Positions 27,444 through 38,674 are shown, counted from the stretch's first letter. The stretch is 64,000 nucleotides of DNA from Rhodopseudomonas palustris (GCF_003031265.1 NZ_CP019966.1:1-64000), one strand, 5' to 3'. The notes: generated by a model from the letters alone, not told the origin. Numbers and translations are program-made.

Positions 27444-28319
27444 CTACCCCATCGGCAGCGGCGTGACGGTCACGCCGGGCGGCGGGACGCTGTCGTCCGG
27501 CACGAAGAAGTCCGACATCAGCGGCACGCTCGGGTCGACGCGATACGGTTCGAAGTCGCGCAACCCGGCCTCGTACAGCACGCTGTCATCGATGCAGAAC
27601 TGGCCGGTGAATTCACGCGAGGGCCTAGTCAGGATCGCATGGGCGGCGTCACCCATGATCTCCGGCGTGCGGCTGGCGCGGATCATCGCGTCGCCGCCGA
27701 GCAGATTGCCGACCGCCGCCGTGGCGATCGTGGTGCGAGGCCACAGCGCATTCACCGCAACGCCGGCATGTTTCAGTTCGCCCGAGAGACCGAGCGCCAC
27801 CATGCTCATACCGAACTTCGCCATGGTGTAGGCGGTCGACGCGGCGAACCACTTCGCCTTCATATCGAGCGGCGGCGACAGCATCAGGATGTGTGGATTG
27901 GCGGCCTTCTTCAGATGCGGGATGCAGTATTTCGACACCATGAAGGTCCCGCGGGTGTTGATCCCCATCATCAGGTCGTAGCGCTTCATGTCGGTCGCCT
28001 GCGAATGGGTCAGGCTGATCGCGCTGGCGTTGTTGACGCAGATGTCGATGCCGCCGAACTCCGCCACCGTCTTGCCGATCGCGTCGATCACCTGCGCTTC
28101 ATCGCGGATGTCGCACACCAGCGGCAGCGCCTTGCCGCCGGCCGCAACGATCTCCTCGGCGGCAGTGTAGATCGTCCCCTTCAGCTTCGGATGCGGCTCG
28201 GTGGTCTTGGCGGCGATCGCCACATTGGCGCCATCCCGCGCCGCCCGCAGCGCGATCGCAAGCCCAATGCCCCGGCTCGCCCCGGTGATGAACAGCGTCT
28301 TGCCTTGCAGTGATGCCAT
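27444..28319 (-). CDS. SDR-family oxidoreductase (HSDL2-like)
   Basis: A 291-residue short-chain dehydrogenase: cofactor motif FITGASRGIGLAIALRAARD, NNASAISL motif, and catalytic Y-TMA-K in STAYTMAKFGMSMVALGLSG. The C-terminal half resembles the hydroxysteroid dehydrogenase-like 2 subgroup. The start ATG at 28319 gives MASLQGKTLFITGAS. The gene is bracketed by two near-identical palindromic repeats. The substrate is unknown. Confidence 0.92.
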   Translation of the reverse strand: MASLQGKTLFITGASRGIGLAIALRAARDGANVAIAAKTTEPHPKLKGTIYTAAEEIVAAGGKALPLVCDIRDEAQVIDAIGKTVAEFGGIDICVNNASAISLTHSQATDMKRYDLMMGINTRGTFMVSKYCIPHLKKAANPHILMLSPPLDMKAKWFAASTAYTMAKFGMSMVALGLSGELKHAGVAVNALWPRTTIATAAVGNLLGGDAMIRASRTPEIMGDAAHAILTRPSREFTGQFCIDDSVLYEAGLRDFEPYRVDPSVPLMSDFFVPDDSVPPPGVTVTPLPMG

Positions 28320-28438
28320 CTGATGCAGCCTCCTGGTCGCCCAAATCGATTGGCCGAACAGATTAGCAGGGCGCCGCTGCATCCGCTTGCGGCGAGACGT
28401 TGAACGCCCCGTGCAAGCCGAAGCCTTCGCCGCACACG

Positions 28439-28480
28439 CAGCGCGCTCCCTCCCCCGCTTGCGGGAGAGGGAGCGCGCTG
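28439..28480. repeat. Palindromic repeat, family C
   Basis: A palindrome with 20-base arms (28439-28458 and 28461-28480; one mismatch), sharing agcgcgctccct and gcgggagagggagcgcgctg with the element at 27381-27436. It lies between the SDR start and the end of the ggt gene. Confidence 0.88.
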
Positions 28481-28509
28481 TGCTTGCGGCAAACTCAACA
28501 GCTGGATCG

Positions 28510-30243
28510 CTAATATCCCGCCGCCGTCGCCCCCCGTGTTCGCGGGTCCGGCGCGCCGTGGAAGCCGTCGGTGTCGATCAGGATCGAATTTGCCGAGGTC
28601 TGGCCGAGCGGAGTGACGACGCGGTGGCCCATGGCGCGGAGCGCGTCCAGGGTTGCGTCGGGAAAGCCGCTTTCGACCCGCACCTCGTCCGGCAGCCACT
28701 GATGATGCAGCCGCGGCGCCGACACGGCGTCGGCGACATTCATCCGGTAATCGATCACGTCGACGATCACCTGCAGCACCGCCGAAATGATGCGGCTGCC
28801 GCCGGGCGAGCCGGTGACCAGCACCGGCTTGCCGTCCTTGAGCAGAATCGTCGGCGACATCGACGACAGCGGCCGCTTTCCCGGCGCCGGGAGGTTAGCG
28901 GCGAAGCCGACCAGACCGTAGGCATTAGAGGCGCCAGGAGCCGCGGTGAAATCATCGAGTTCGTTGTTGAGCAAAACGCCCGTGCCATCCGCTACCAGCC
29001 CGACGCCGTAAGAGAAGTTGAGCGTGTAGGTGTTACTGACTGCATTGCCCTCGGCATCGGCGACCGAGAAGTGCGTGGTGTTCTGGCCCTCGCGCGGCTG
29101 CGGCAGTGGTTGCTCGACCGGCGTGGCTCGCTGCGGATCGATCGCGGCGCGCAGGCTGGCTGCGTAGTCCTTCGACAACAGCTTCGCGACCGGTGCCGCG
29201 CTGAAGGCGGGATCGCCGAGATAGCGGGCGCGATCCGCATAGGCGCGCTTCATCGCTTCGATCAACAGATGCAGCGACGGCGGCGTGCCCTGCCCGAGGT
29301 CGCGCATCGCGAAGCCTTCCAGGATGTTCAGGCTTTCGATCAGCACGACGCCGCCGGACGACGGCTGCGGCATCGCCACGATATCGTAGCCGCGGTAGCT
29401 GCCACGCAGCGGCGGGCGCAGCATCGGCTGATAGCCGGCGAGATCCTCCGGAGTGATCAGCCCGCCGGCCTCCCGAATGCCGCGCGACAACTTCTCGGCG
29501 ATCGGGCCGCGATAGAACCCGTCCGGTCCCTGCTTGGCGATGGCCTCCAGCGTGGCGGCCAAATCCGGCTGCGCCAGCCTGTCGCCGGCCTGCAGCGGCG
29601 AGCCGTCGGGACGCGCGAACACCTTGCGGGTGGACGGCCAGCGCGACAGCCAGGCGTGCCAATCCGGCAGCGTATCGGCGGTGTCGTCGGCGATGATGAT
29701 GCCGTCCCGGGCCAGCGCAATCGCTGGCGCGATCACGTCCGCGAGCTTGAACTTGCCAGAGCCGTATTTCTCAAGAGCGAGCGCCAACCCAGCCACGGTG
29801 CCGGGAACGCCGATGCCGAGCGCGGATTTGCGCGATTTGTCCGGGTCGGGTTTGCCGTCCGTCAGGAACATGTCCTGGGTGGCGGCCTGCGGCGCGGTTT
29901 CGCGATAGTCGATCGCCACGTCCTCATTCTTCGCCGCGGAATGGATCACCATGAACCCGCCGCCGCCGAGATTGCCGGCGCGCGGATAGGTGACTGCCAT
30001 GGCGAAGCCGGTCGCCACCGCGGCATCGATCGCATTGCCGCCGCGGGACAAAAAGCCGGCGCCGATTTCCGCAGCCAGCCGTTCCTGCGCCACTACCATG
30101 CCGTGTTTGGCGATCACCGCTTGGGCCGGCCCGCGCGCCATGCCGCTGCGCATATCCTGCGCCGGCGCGGCAAGCGGGCTCACCACCAGCACCAGCACGG
30201 CCAGCGTCATCAAAATGCGTTGCGGGACGCGCAGTGTGATCAT
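28510..30243 (-). CDS. ggt: Gamma-glutamyltransferase
   Basis: An N-terminal nucleophile hydrolase that cleaves the gamma-glutamyl bond of glutathione in the periplasm. The 577 residues start with a signal peptide (MITLRVPQRILMTLAVLVLV, then VSPLAAPAQ). The autoprocessing/nucleophile Thr is the first T of NTTHFSVADAEGNAV. The oxyanion/substrate block RPLSSMSPTILLKDGKPVLV and TGSPGGSRIISAV are conserved. The precursor is expected to cleave into large and small subunits. Confidence 0.95.
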   Translation of the reverse strand: MITLRVPQRILMTLAVLVLVVSPLAAPAQDMRSGMARGPAQAVIAKHGMVVAQERLAAEIGAGFLSRGGNAIDAAVATGFAMAVTYPRAGNLGGGGFMVIHSAAKNEDVAIDYRETAPQAATQDMFLTDGKPDPDKSRKSALGIGVPGTVAGLALALEKYGSGKFKLADVIAPAIALARDGIIIADDTADTLPDWHAWLSRWPSTRKVFARPDGSPLQAGDRLAQPDLAATLEAIAKQGPDGFYRGPIAEKLSRGIREAGGLITPEDLAGYQPMLRPPLRGSYRGYDIVAMPQPSSGGVVLIESLNILEGFAMRDLGQGTPPSLHLLIEAMKRAYADRARYLGDPAFSAAPVAKLLSKDYAASLRAAIDPQRATPVEQPLPQPREGQNTTHFSVADAEGNAVSNTYTLNFSYGVGLVADGTGVLLNNELDDFTAAPGASNAYGLVGFAANLPAPGKRPLSSMSPTILLKDGKPVLVTGSPGGSRIISAVLQVIVDVIDYRMNVADAVSAPRLHHQWLPDEVRVESGFPDATLDALRAMGHRVVTPLGQTSANSILIDTDGFHGAPDPRTRGATAAGY

Positions 30244-30348
30244 CGAGCGGCTCCGATTTCTGCGGCGCAGGCTGCCACGCGCCGGACGAATCCTATAGGC
30301 AATCGAAGCCGCGAGGCAAAACGCGGTCCGGCCCGCGGAAGGAACAAG

Positions 30349-31746
30349 ATGTCGTCATCGCTTGCGGAAGGCATCGCGCAAACTCGTGAACCGATCCGCT
30401 ATCCGTCGCAGGGCGCCGTCGTCGGCTGGATCCTGTTCGACTGGGCGGCGCAACCGTACTTCACGCTGATCACGACCTTTATCTTCGCGCCCTATTTCGC
30501 CACCTACGTGGCGCCCGATCCGGCGACCGGCCAATCGCTGTGGGGCTTCGCCACGGCAGCGAGCGGTTTCGTCATCGCCTTGGCATCGCCGGTGCTCGGC
30601 GCGATCGCGGATGCCAGCGGCCGGCGCAAGCCGTGGATCGCGCTGTTCGGCGCCATGCTGGTGATTGGATCGATGCTGATGTGGTTCGGCAAGCCGGGCG
30701 AACCACATACGATTCTGCCGCTGCTGATCGCCTACGCGATCGCCACCATCGGCGTTGAATTCGCCACCGTGTTCAACAACGCGATGATGCCCAACCTGGT
30801 GCCGCCGGAGAAGATCGGCCGTCTGTCAGGGACCGGCTGGGCGACCGGCTATGTCGGCGGCATCCTGTCGCTCGTCCTGGTGCTCGGCTTTCTGGCCGCG
30901 AGCCCAGATACCGGCAAAACCCTGCTCGGCCTTGCGCCGTGGTTCGGACTCGACCCGGCGCTGCACGAGGGCGATCGGATCAGCGGCCCACTCACCGGGG
31001 CGTGGTTCGTATTGTTCGTGCTGCCGATGTTTCTGCTGACGCCGGACTTCCCCGCCAAGCTGGCGCCGCGCGCCGCGATCCGCGAGGGCCTGCGCGAGCT
31101 CGCCGAAACGCTGCGCGACCTACCGCGACGGCGTTCGCTCGCGATCTTCCTGCTCGCCAACATGATCTACACCGACGGCCTGGTATCGCTGTTCGCGTTC
31201 GGCGGCATCTACGCCACCGGCACCTTCGGCTGGAGCACGATCCAGATCGGCACTTTCGGCATCATCCTGGCAATCGCCGCCACCATCGGCGCGTTCGTCG
31301 GCGGCCGCCTCGACGATGCGTTCGGGTCCAAGCGGGTGATCACCGGCTCGCTGGTCCTATTGCTGATCGCGATCGGCGGCATCCTGCTGGTCGATCCCAG
31401 CCATGTCTTGCTGATTGAAGTAACGCCGCCGCAACCGGGCGCAGCGCTGTTCGCCTCACCTGCCGAACGCGCCTACCTGCTGCTCGGCTGCCTGATCGGC
31501 ATCGCCGGCGGCCCGCTGCAGGCGGCATCGCGCACGCTGCTGATCAGGATCGCCCCACGAGACCGGATCGCCCAGTATTTCGGCCTGTTCGCCCTCACCG
31601 GCAAAGTCACCTCGTTCATCGGCCCGCTGCTGATCGCGACCGTCACCGCGCTGGCGAGCAGCCAGAAGGCCGGCATGGCCGTGCTGGTGCTGTTCTTCGT
31701 CGCCGGATTGGCGCTGCTGACCCAGGTTCGGGGCTCCGCGGACTGA
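30349..31746 (+). CDS. UMF1-type major facilitator transporter
   Basis: A 465-residue membrane protein with about 12 helices. The motif WILFDWAAQPYFTLITTFIF and the block EFATVFNNAMMPNLVPPEKI are typical of the UMF1 (Atg22-like) family. The start ATG at 30349 has GGAAGGAACA upstream. The same frame is open far upstream, but that part is antisense to ggt and is rejected. The substrate is unknown. Confidence 0.9.
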   Translation: MSSSLAEGIAQTREPIRYPSQGAVVGWILFDWAAQPYFTLITTFIFAPYFATYVAPDPATGQSLWGFATAASGFVIALASPVLGAIADASGRRKPWIALFGAMLVIGSMLMWFGKPGEPHTILPLLIAYAIATIGVEFATVFNNAMMPNLVPPEKIGRLSGTGWATGYVGGILSLVLVLGFLAASPDTGKTLLGLAPWFGLDPALHEGDRISGPLTGAWFVLFVLPMFLLTPDFPAKLAPRAAIREGLRELAETLRDLPRRRSLAIFLLANMIYTDGLVSLFAFGGIYATGTFGWSTIQIGTFGIILAIAATIGAFVGGRLDDAFGSKRVITGSLVLLLIAIGGILLVDPSHVLLIEVTPPQPGAALFASPAERAYLLLGCLIGIAGGPLQAASRTLLIRIAPRDRIAQYFGLFALTGKVTSFIGPLLIATVTALASSQKAGMAVLVLFFVAGLALLTQVRGSAD

Positions 31747-31795
31747 TCGCGCCGGTGCGTGGACAAACACGCCGACCTGGTCTATAGGAGCGGGC

Positions 31796-31873
31796 ATGAT
31801 CCACCTGACCGCCTCGTACTGGTACTTTTATTTTAGCAGCTCGCTGGCGGCGGGAGGATTTCGCGCGATCTGA
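31796..31873 (+). CDS. Aromatic-rich leader peptide of DAHP synthase attenuator
   Basis: A 25-codon frame, M-IHLTAS-YWYFYF-SSSLAAGGFRAI, with an AGGAG ribosome-binding site at 31786-31790 five bases upstream. Six consecutive aromatic codons (Tyr-Trp-Tyr-Phe-Tyr-Phe, 31817-31834) are followed by a region that can pair with the terminator arm downstream. This is the expected design of a leader peptide that senses charged tRNA for aromatic amino acids, placed directly before an aromatic-pathway entry enzyme. Confidence 0.85.
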   Translation: MIHLTASYWYFYFSSSLAAGGFRAI

Positions 31874-31921
31874 AGATTGCAGCATAGAGATCCGACAAGC
31901 CGCCAGACCTGGCGGCTTTTT
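31844..31921 (+). terminator. Attenuator: terminator with competing antiterminator
   Basis: The terminator stem AAGCCGCCA (31897-31905) pairs with TGGCGGCTT (31910-31918), loop GACC, followed by a run of T (31917-31921). The competing arm CTGGCGGC (31844-31851), inside the leader-peptide gene, is perfectly complementary over 8 bases to GCCGCCAG (31899-31906). CCGCC at 31809-31813 could in turn pair with GGCGG at 31846-31850. The three alternatives fit classical ribosome-mediated attenuation. Confidence 0.85.
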
Positions 31922-31961
31922 CGTTTGAGCCGGCAGGTCTCCTGAACAGGAGCAAACTGCC

Positions 31962-33050
<1,089 letters not shown>

Positions 33051-33158
33051 TTAGCTAAGCGCAGGGCAGCGACCTCAGATCGCTGCCCCGCTTTTCGCAT
33101 CGGTTGTTAGGGCGCTGCAGGACTTGAGTGAAGCGATACGATCCAAGGTGCACTGAAT

Positions 33159-33264
33159 CCTCATCCTGAGGAGCCCGGCGAAGCCGGGCGTCTCGAAGGA
33201 TGGGACCACGCATTGCCAGCGGGGCATGGTTCGAGACGGCGCTTCGCGCCTCCTCACCATGAGG
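33159..33264. repeat. Palindromic repeat, family D
   Basis: The element begins cctcatcctgaggagcccgg and ends tcctcaccatgagg. Internally it has the hairpin gcccggcgaagccgggc and the inverted pair cgtctcgaagg/ggttcgagacgg. It lies between the convergent DAHP synthase and purH genes and is a commonly dispersed element type in this genus. Confidence 0.85.
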
Positions 33265-33308
33265 CTGTGCTTGTTGCTGACGCTTCAGAGCTCAAGTTAT
33301 GAAACGCC

Positions 33309-34898
33309 TCAGTGCCGGAAGTGCCGGGTGCCGGTGAACACCATGGCGATGCCGGCGTCGTCCGCAGCCTTGATCACTTCGTCGTCGCGGACCGAGCCGC
33401 CGGGCTGGATCACCGCGGTGGCGCCGGCTTCGATGCAGGCCAGCATGCCGTCGGCGAACGGGAAGAACGCATCCGAGGCGACGACCGAACCCTTGGTCAT
33501 CGGCGCCGCGAGCTTCAGCTCGGCCGCCGCATCCTGCGCCTTGCGGGCGGCGATGCGGGCGGAGTCGACGCGGCTCATCTGACCGGCGCCGATGCCGACG
33601 GTGGCGAGATCCTTGGCGTAGATGATGGTGTTGGACTTGACGTGCTTGCCGACGCGGAACGCGAACTTCAGGTCGCGTAGTTCGGCTTCGGTCGGCTGCC
33701 GCTTGGTGACGACCTTCAGCGCCATGTCATCGACCACCGCATTGTCGCGGCTCTGCACCAAGAGGCCACCGGCGACGGTCTTGTAGGTCAGGCCATTGGC
33801 GCGCGGATCGGGCAGCGCGCCCGCCAGCAGCAGCCGCAGATTCTTCTTCGCGGCGACGATCGCGATCGCTTCCTCGGTGGCGTCGGGCGCGATGATCACT
33901 TCGGTGAAGATCTCGGTGATGGCGCGCGCGGCCTCCGCATCGAGGGTACGGTTGAGCGCCACGATGCCGCCGAACGCCGACACCGAATCGCAGGCCAGCG
34001 CCTTGCGATAAGCGTCGAGCAGATTCGCGCCCTCGGCGACACCGCATGGGTTGGCGTGCTTGACGATGACGCAGGCCGCGGTGCGCTTGGCATCGAACTC
34101 GCCGACGCACTCATAGGCCGCGTCGGTGTCGTTGATGTTGTTGTAGGACAGCTCCTTGCCCTGCACCTGGCGTGCGGTGGCAACGCCCGGACGCTTCTCC
34201 GGGGTGGCGTAGAACGCCGCGGTCTGGTGCGGATTTTCGCCGTAGCGCAGCGACTGGATCAGCCGACCGCCGATCGCGCGGAAGTCCGGCGCGTCGGTCT
34301 TGAGCTGCAGCGCGAACCAGTTGGAGATCGCCGCATCGTAAGCCGCGGTGCGCGCATAGGCCTTGGCGGCGAGGCGCTTGCGCAAATTCAGCGTGGTCGC
34401 GCCGTTGTTGGCGGTCAGCTCGTCGAGCACCGCCTGATAGTCGTTAGCCTCGACCACCACGGCGACATCGTCGTGATTCTTGGCCGCGGCGCGGATCATC
34501 GCCGGACCGCCGATGTCGATGTTCTCGATGCAGTCTTCGTAGCCGGCGCCTTTATCGACGGTGGCTTCGAACGGATAGAGGTTGACGACGAGGAGGTCGA
34601 TCTGCGCGATGCCGTGATCGGCCATTGCCTTGTTGTGCTCGGCATTGTCGCGGATCGCCAGCAGGCCGCCATGCACCTTGGGGTGCAGCGTCTTGACCCG
34701 GCCGTCCATCATCTCGGGGAAGCCGGTCAGGTCGGAGACGTCCTTCACCGGCAGGCCGGCGGCGGCGATCGCCTTGGCGGTGCCGCCGGTCGAGACCAGC
34801 TCGACGCCGTGGCCAACGAGCGCCTTGGCGAAATCGATCAGACCGGTCTTATCGGAAACGGACAGAAGGGCACGGGTGACGCGGCGCGGCTTAGTCAT
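33309..34898 (-). CDS. purH: Bifunctional AICAR transformylase/IMP cyclohydrolase
   Basis: The last two steps of de novo IMP synthesis. The 529 residues have an N-terminal MGS-like cyclohydrolase domain ([20 protein letters not shown], then [15 protein letters not shown]) and a C-terminal transformylase domain ([36 protein letters not shown]). The start ATG at 34898 gives [16 protein letters not shown]. The heparinase-like gene lies upstream on the same strand. Confidence 0.97.
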   Translation of the reverse strand: MTKPRRVTRALLSVSDKTGLIDFAKALVGHGVELVSTGGTAKAIAAAGLPVKDVSDLTGFPEMMDGRVKTLHPKVHGGLLAIRDNAEHNKAMADHGIAQIDLLVVNLYPFEATVDKGAGYEDCIENIDIGGPAMIRAAAKNHDDVAVVVEANDYQAVLDELTANNGATTLNLRKRLAAKAYARTAAYDAAISNWFALQLKTDAPDFRAIGGRLIQSLRYGENPHQTAAFYATPEKRPGVATARQVQGKELSYNNINDTDAAYECVGEFDAKRTAACVIVKHANPCGVAEGANLLDAYRKALACDSVSAFGGIVALNRTLDAEAARAITEIFTEVIIAPDATEEAIAIVAAKKNLRLLLAGALPDPRANGLTYKTVAGGLLVQSRDNAVVDDMALKVVTKRQPTEAELRDLKFAFRVGKHVKSNTIIYAKDLATVGIGAGQMSRVDSARIAARKAQDAAAELKLAAPMTKGSVVASDAFFPFADGMLACIEAGATAVIQPGGSVRDDEVIKAADDAGIAMVFTGTRHFRH

Positions 34899-35116
34899 GG
34901 GGCAAGATCCTCTGATGGAAGGAAACATATGCCCAGGCGCGCGGCAGATACGTCCCGCGCTTCCCGATGGTGCTCCATCCTAGGTCGCCAGTCGCGCGAG
35001 GCGGGCGTTGGTTAGCAGTTTTCGCCTGCGGCCACAACGGCGACCAAGGTCGTTCAGCCTTGCGGATTTGCCGGGTTTTGCTGGCGAACCGCTATTCCCG
35101 TCGCCGGGACAACGCC

Positions 35117-37003
35117 TCAGAGCGGCAGCTCGGGCTCGTGGCGGGCGGCGCGGCGGGCGCTGGTCGCCTGCGGCGACGCATTGGAGCGGACGAAGCTCCA
35201 GCGCACGTTGGGCGCCTCGATCGAATTCTGCCGGATCACGATCTGGGTCGAGCGCCGCGGTCCGTCGTTGCCGGCCAGGAACACGGTCTCTTCGAGATCG
35301 ACCTTGTCGTCGGCCGCCTCGAAGGTCCAGACCTCGCGATTGGGCAGCACCAGCATCACACCGCGGGCATCATGCAGCCGGCTGGCCTTGACCAGCGGGT
35401 GCAAGTGGAAGCGCACGGCGTAGTCGGCCTGCGCGGCGCGGTGCCGGCCACCCTGCACCGGCGACAGGCTGTCCTCGCCATCGACCCGGCTGCCGTCATG
35501 CTTCACCATCAGGACGCGCCGATGCAGCACGCCGAATTTGTCGCGGTAGCCGTCATGCGACGTCGTCAGCAGCACGCCGCCGGCAACTTCTTCGCGCCGG
35601 TTCTCGACCTGACGCGGACCGCCAACCACCGGCGCGCCGTGCAGGAAGCGTTTCATCGCGGAGCGCTCGACGAAGCTGCACGACGAAGTGTCGTGGCAGG
35701 TGACTGTGGAGTGCGCCACCGTCGAGCGGGCAAAACCGCGCCAGCTCTCGCGATTGGTGGTCGGCATGCCGCTGTTGATCACGATCCGGCAGGACCCCGA
35801 CGACAATTCGAACGACAGGCAGCCGGCATGCGCCTCCTGGCTGACATTCGCGGGCGGCGGGGTGCCGGCATCGACGATCACCAGCGTGGTGCCGGCGTCG
35901 ATCCGCTGGTAGCCGGAATGCGGCATGCTGGCGAGCGGCGTGCCCTGGCTGTCGTCATAGGCCAGCAGCGTCGCCAGCAGATCCGACGGCGTCGCACTCA
36001 TGCCGTTGAACAGCGCGAAATTGCCGTCGCCATGGCGGAAGAACCGCAGCATCGGCATCATCCGGTCGATCGCGTTCAGCAGCGCCGGCGGCGGTGCGAT
36101 GTTGCGGGCCGCAAACGTCTGGCGCAGCGGCAACAGGTCGATCAACAATTCGATCAGCGCGCTCGGATTGCGCGAGATATGGCCGCCGTCCGGGAGGATC
36201 TGGCGTTGCAGCTCGTCGGACAGCTTCTTGGTGGCGCCGCGGATCTGACGCGCCTGGTTGGCGAGGCACAGCGACGCGTAGCACAGCGCGATCAGCACCT
36301 GCAGCCGCGGCACGCCATCCTGCACATCGAGCAGCGCGTAGCGCAGCGCACGGATTTCGCGGGTCAGGCCGCGCAAATATCGGCGATAGAACTTGCCGTC
36401 GGTGTCGGACAGCACCAGCGGCGCCTGCGACAATAACGAGATCACCCGCCGCGCCAACACATCCGGCCGCCGGCCGACCGGGCCGGTGCGCGACATGTTG
36501 CTGAGCCAGTCGTCGACCAGCGAACGGGCGTTGGCACGGGTGATCGCGGTGTCGGCGGCGCGCAGATGGCGCAGCCAGCCGAACCCGAGCAGCGCGGCTT
36601 CCCAGTCGTCGGAAGGCGGTTCGAGATCGAAGATCGAGCGGCCGTGGCAGGTGACGATCTTGCCCGCAAACACGAAGCGGCCCGCATAGATTTCGGCGGC
36701 GCGGGTCGCGTCCGCGGTGCGCAAATCGTGAGGCGCAATGATTAGCCGATCGGTGCGGCCAGGCCACAGCCGGGTCACCGCCACCGAACCACTGGAGGCG
36801 CGCGCCATCACGGTCCGCGCGAAGCGGCCCACGATCAGCGTCGAAATTCCTCTGCGGGGCGCGGCCGACACCTGCGCTAGAGCCCCGGGTCGTTGGTACG
36901 CATCACGTTGCTGCCCCCTGCGGACGGCCGACGTCAGTCCGCGCAAGACGTCGGACAATCGTCCAGTCCGGTACAGCTTCGACTGAAACGGCTCTGCAGA
37001 CAT
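35117..37003 (-). CDS. Heparinase II/III-family protein
   Basis: A 628-residue protein with an alpha-helical N-terminal half and a C-terminal beta-rich half of the heparinase II/III type (YQRIDAGTTLVIVDAGTPPP, AHAGCLSFELSSGSCRIVIN, AHSTVTCHDTSSCSF, SHDGYRDKFGVLHRR). No signal peptide is visible. The neighbouring rsmB and purH form a gene order I recall in other alphaproteobacteria. Its substrate is unknown; an uronic-acid polymer would be expected from the family. Confidence 0.87.
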   Translation of the reverse strand: MSAEPFQSKLYRTGRLSDVLRGLTSAVRRGQQRDAYQRPGALAQVSAAPRRGISTLIVGRFARTVMARASSGSVAVTRLWPGRTDRLIIAPHDLRTADATRAAEIYAGRFVFAGKIVTCHGRSIFDLEPPSDDWEAALLGFGWLRHLRAADTAITRANARSLVDDWLSNMSRTGPVGRRPDVLARRVISLLSQAPLVLSDTDGKFYRRYLRGLTREIRALRYALLDVQDGVPRLQVLIALCYASLCLANQARQIRGATKKLSDELQRQILPDGGHISRNPSALIELLIDLLPLRQTFAARNIAPPPALLNAIDRMMPMLRFFRHGDGNFALFNGMSATPSDLLATLLAYDDSQGTPLASMPHSGYQRIDAGTTLVIVDAGTPPPANVSQEAHAGCLSFELSSGSCRIVINSGMPTTNRESWRGFARSTVAHSTVTCHDTSSCSFVERSAMKRFLHGAPVVGGPRQVENRREEVAGGVLLTTSHDGYRDKFGVLHRRVLMVKHDGSRVDGEDSLSPVQGGRHRAAQADYAVRFHLHPLVKASRLHDARGVMLVLPNREVWTFEAADDKVDLEETVFLAGNDGPRRSTQIVIRQNSIEAPNVRWSFVRSNASPQATSARRAARHEPELPL

Positions 37004-37169
37004 GCGCGCAGCGGAGACGAAAGATTGTTCTGGACCAAAGCAACCTCAAGTTAACGAAAATTCGTTGCGAATCCTTTTAATCTGGAATTGGCGTTCACAC
37101 ACCCTGGCGATAGGCGAATGTGGACGGGCGCTGCTGCGCCACGTCCCACAGGCGGCTAATCTCGAAGGA

Positions 37170-38522
37170 TTACAACGACTTCACCAGCCGCGCGGCATAG
37201 AAGCCGTCGAGCCCGGCGAGCCGCGGATCGCTATGCGGCAAATGACACGGCAGGGTCCGCAGCGCACCGTCAGCCGTGACGATCTCGGTGAGACCGGCGA
37301 CTTCCGCCGGGTCGATCGGCTGCCGCCGCATCGACGGCTCGGCGTCGAGCAGCGCGGCGATCGCCTGCTCGCCCTCCTCGGGCTCGAGCGAACAGGTGCA
37401 ATATACCAGCGTACCGCCGGGTCGCAGCAGCGAGGCCGCCTTCTTCAACAGCCGGTTCTGAACCGCAGCGAGCGCGCCGATGTCGCTCTCCTGCTTCAGC
37501 CAGGCGACGTCGGGATGTCGCCGGATCGTGCCGGTCGAGGCGCACGGCGCGTCGATCAGCACCGCGTCGAACTCCGCGGTCGCATCACCCCGCCATTCGG
37601 CCGCATCGGCAACTCCGGTTTCAACCTCGAGCGACAGCCGCGCCAGATTTTCGCGCAACCGCGCCACGCGCGCGGGCGAGCGGTCGATCGCCGTGACCCG
37701 GGCACCGGCAGCGGCGAGCTGCGCCGTCTTGCCGCCGGGGGCCGCACAAAGATCGGCGACGCTCTTCCCGGCGATATCCCCGAACAGCCGGGCCGGAAGC
37801 GCGGCCGCAGCGTCCTGCACCCACCACTGACCTTCATCAAACCCCGGCAGCATGCGCACCGAGCCCTGCAGCAGCGTGCGAACGGTCCCGGTCGGCAGCA
37901 CTTCACCATGCAACCGGGTTGCCCAATGCGCCGGGTCGGATTTCACCGTGAGGTCGAGTGAGGGTTCGTGGCTGATCGCCTGCGCGATCGCGCGCGCGGT
38001 GTCGGCGCCATAATGTTCGCTCCAGCGCGCCAGCAGCCATTGCGGCACGTCGGGCGTGCCGGCCGCCAGTTCCTCGACCAGCGGCAGGCCCTCACGCGCA
38101 CAACGGCGCAGCACGGCGTTGACGAGGCCGGCATATTTGGCGGCGCGACGGTCGGATTGCACCAGCCGTACCGACAGATCGACGGCGGCATGATCGGGCA
38201 CGTCCATCCAGAGAATTTGCGCGGCGCCGATCAACAACGCGCTCTTGGCGCGCGGCGCGTCGGTCGGCACGCCGCGATCGAGCAGCTTGGCGAGCAGTCC
38301 TTCCAGCGTTCCGAGCCGGCGCAGGATGGTCGCAACCAGCCGGCGCATCAGCGCGCGGTCGCGATCCGACAGCGTCTTCAGACCCGGATGCGCGGCCGGG
38401 CCCTCGAGCTGGTCGTCGAGCATACGGCGCTTCTGCAGCACCCCATCCAGAATGTCCGCGGCAATGCGGCGCGCAGCGAGGCCGGGCACCTCGGAAGCTT
38501 GGGCGAATCTTGGAGCAGGCAT
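37170..38522 (-). CDS. rsmB: 16S rRNA m5C methyltransferase, RsmB family
   Basis: An N-terminal NusB-like helical domain (about 1-150) and a C-terminal SAM-dependent RNA methyltransferase domain in 450 residues. Motifs: SAM site DLCAAPGGKTAQLAAAG, catalytic Cys pair in VLIDAPCASTGTIRRHPDV and VYCTCSLEPEEGEQA. The protein is expected to modify C967 of 16S rRNA. The start ATG at 38522 gives MPAPRFAQASEVPGLAARR. Confidence 0.95.
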   Translation of the reverse strand: MPAPRFAQASEVPGLAARRIAADILDGVLQKRRMLDDQLEGPAAHPGLKTLSDRDRALMRRLVATILRRLGTLEGLLAKLLDRGVPTDAPRAKSALLIGAAQILWMDVPDHAAVDLSVRLVQSDRRAAKYAGLVNAVLRRCAREGLPLVEELAAGTPDVPQWLLARWSEHYGADTARAIAQAISHEPSLDLTVKSDPAHWATRLHGEVLPTGTVRTLLQGSVRMLPGFDEGQWWVQDAAAALPARLFGDIAGKSVADLCAAPGGKTAQLAAAGARVTAIDRSPARVARLRENLARLSLEVETGVADAAEWRGDATAEFDAVLIDAPCASTGTIRRHPDVAWLKQESDIGALAAVQNRLLKKAASLLRPGGTLVYCTCSLEPEEGEQAIAALLDAEPSMRRQPIDPAEVAGLTEIVTADGALRTLPCHLPHSDPRLAGLDGFYAARLVKSL

Positions 38523-38674
38523 GGATTGAGGGTATCACAGCAGGAGGAGAGACGCCGCGCGAGGCCGCGCGCTGGTCTGCCGTGGATGGCATTCGAATAT
38601 GCCAAATGTAAGAATCGCCGTCGCACCTGCCGGTGATGGCCTGCGCCCCGCGCGATGAAGAAAGGCGTCCGCCG

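Noticed and set aside
28387..30348. 650-residue N-terminal extension of the UMF1 transporter
   Set aside because: It is antisense to ggt. The true start is the ATG at 30349, which has a ribosome-binding site and the family N-terminus.
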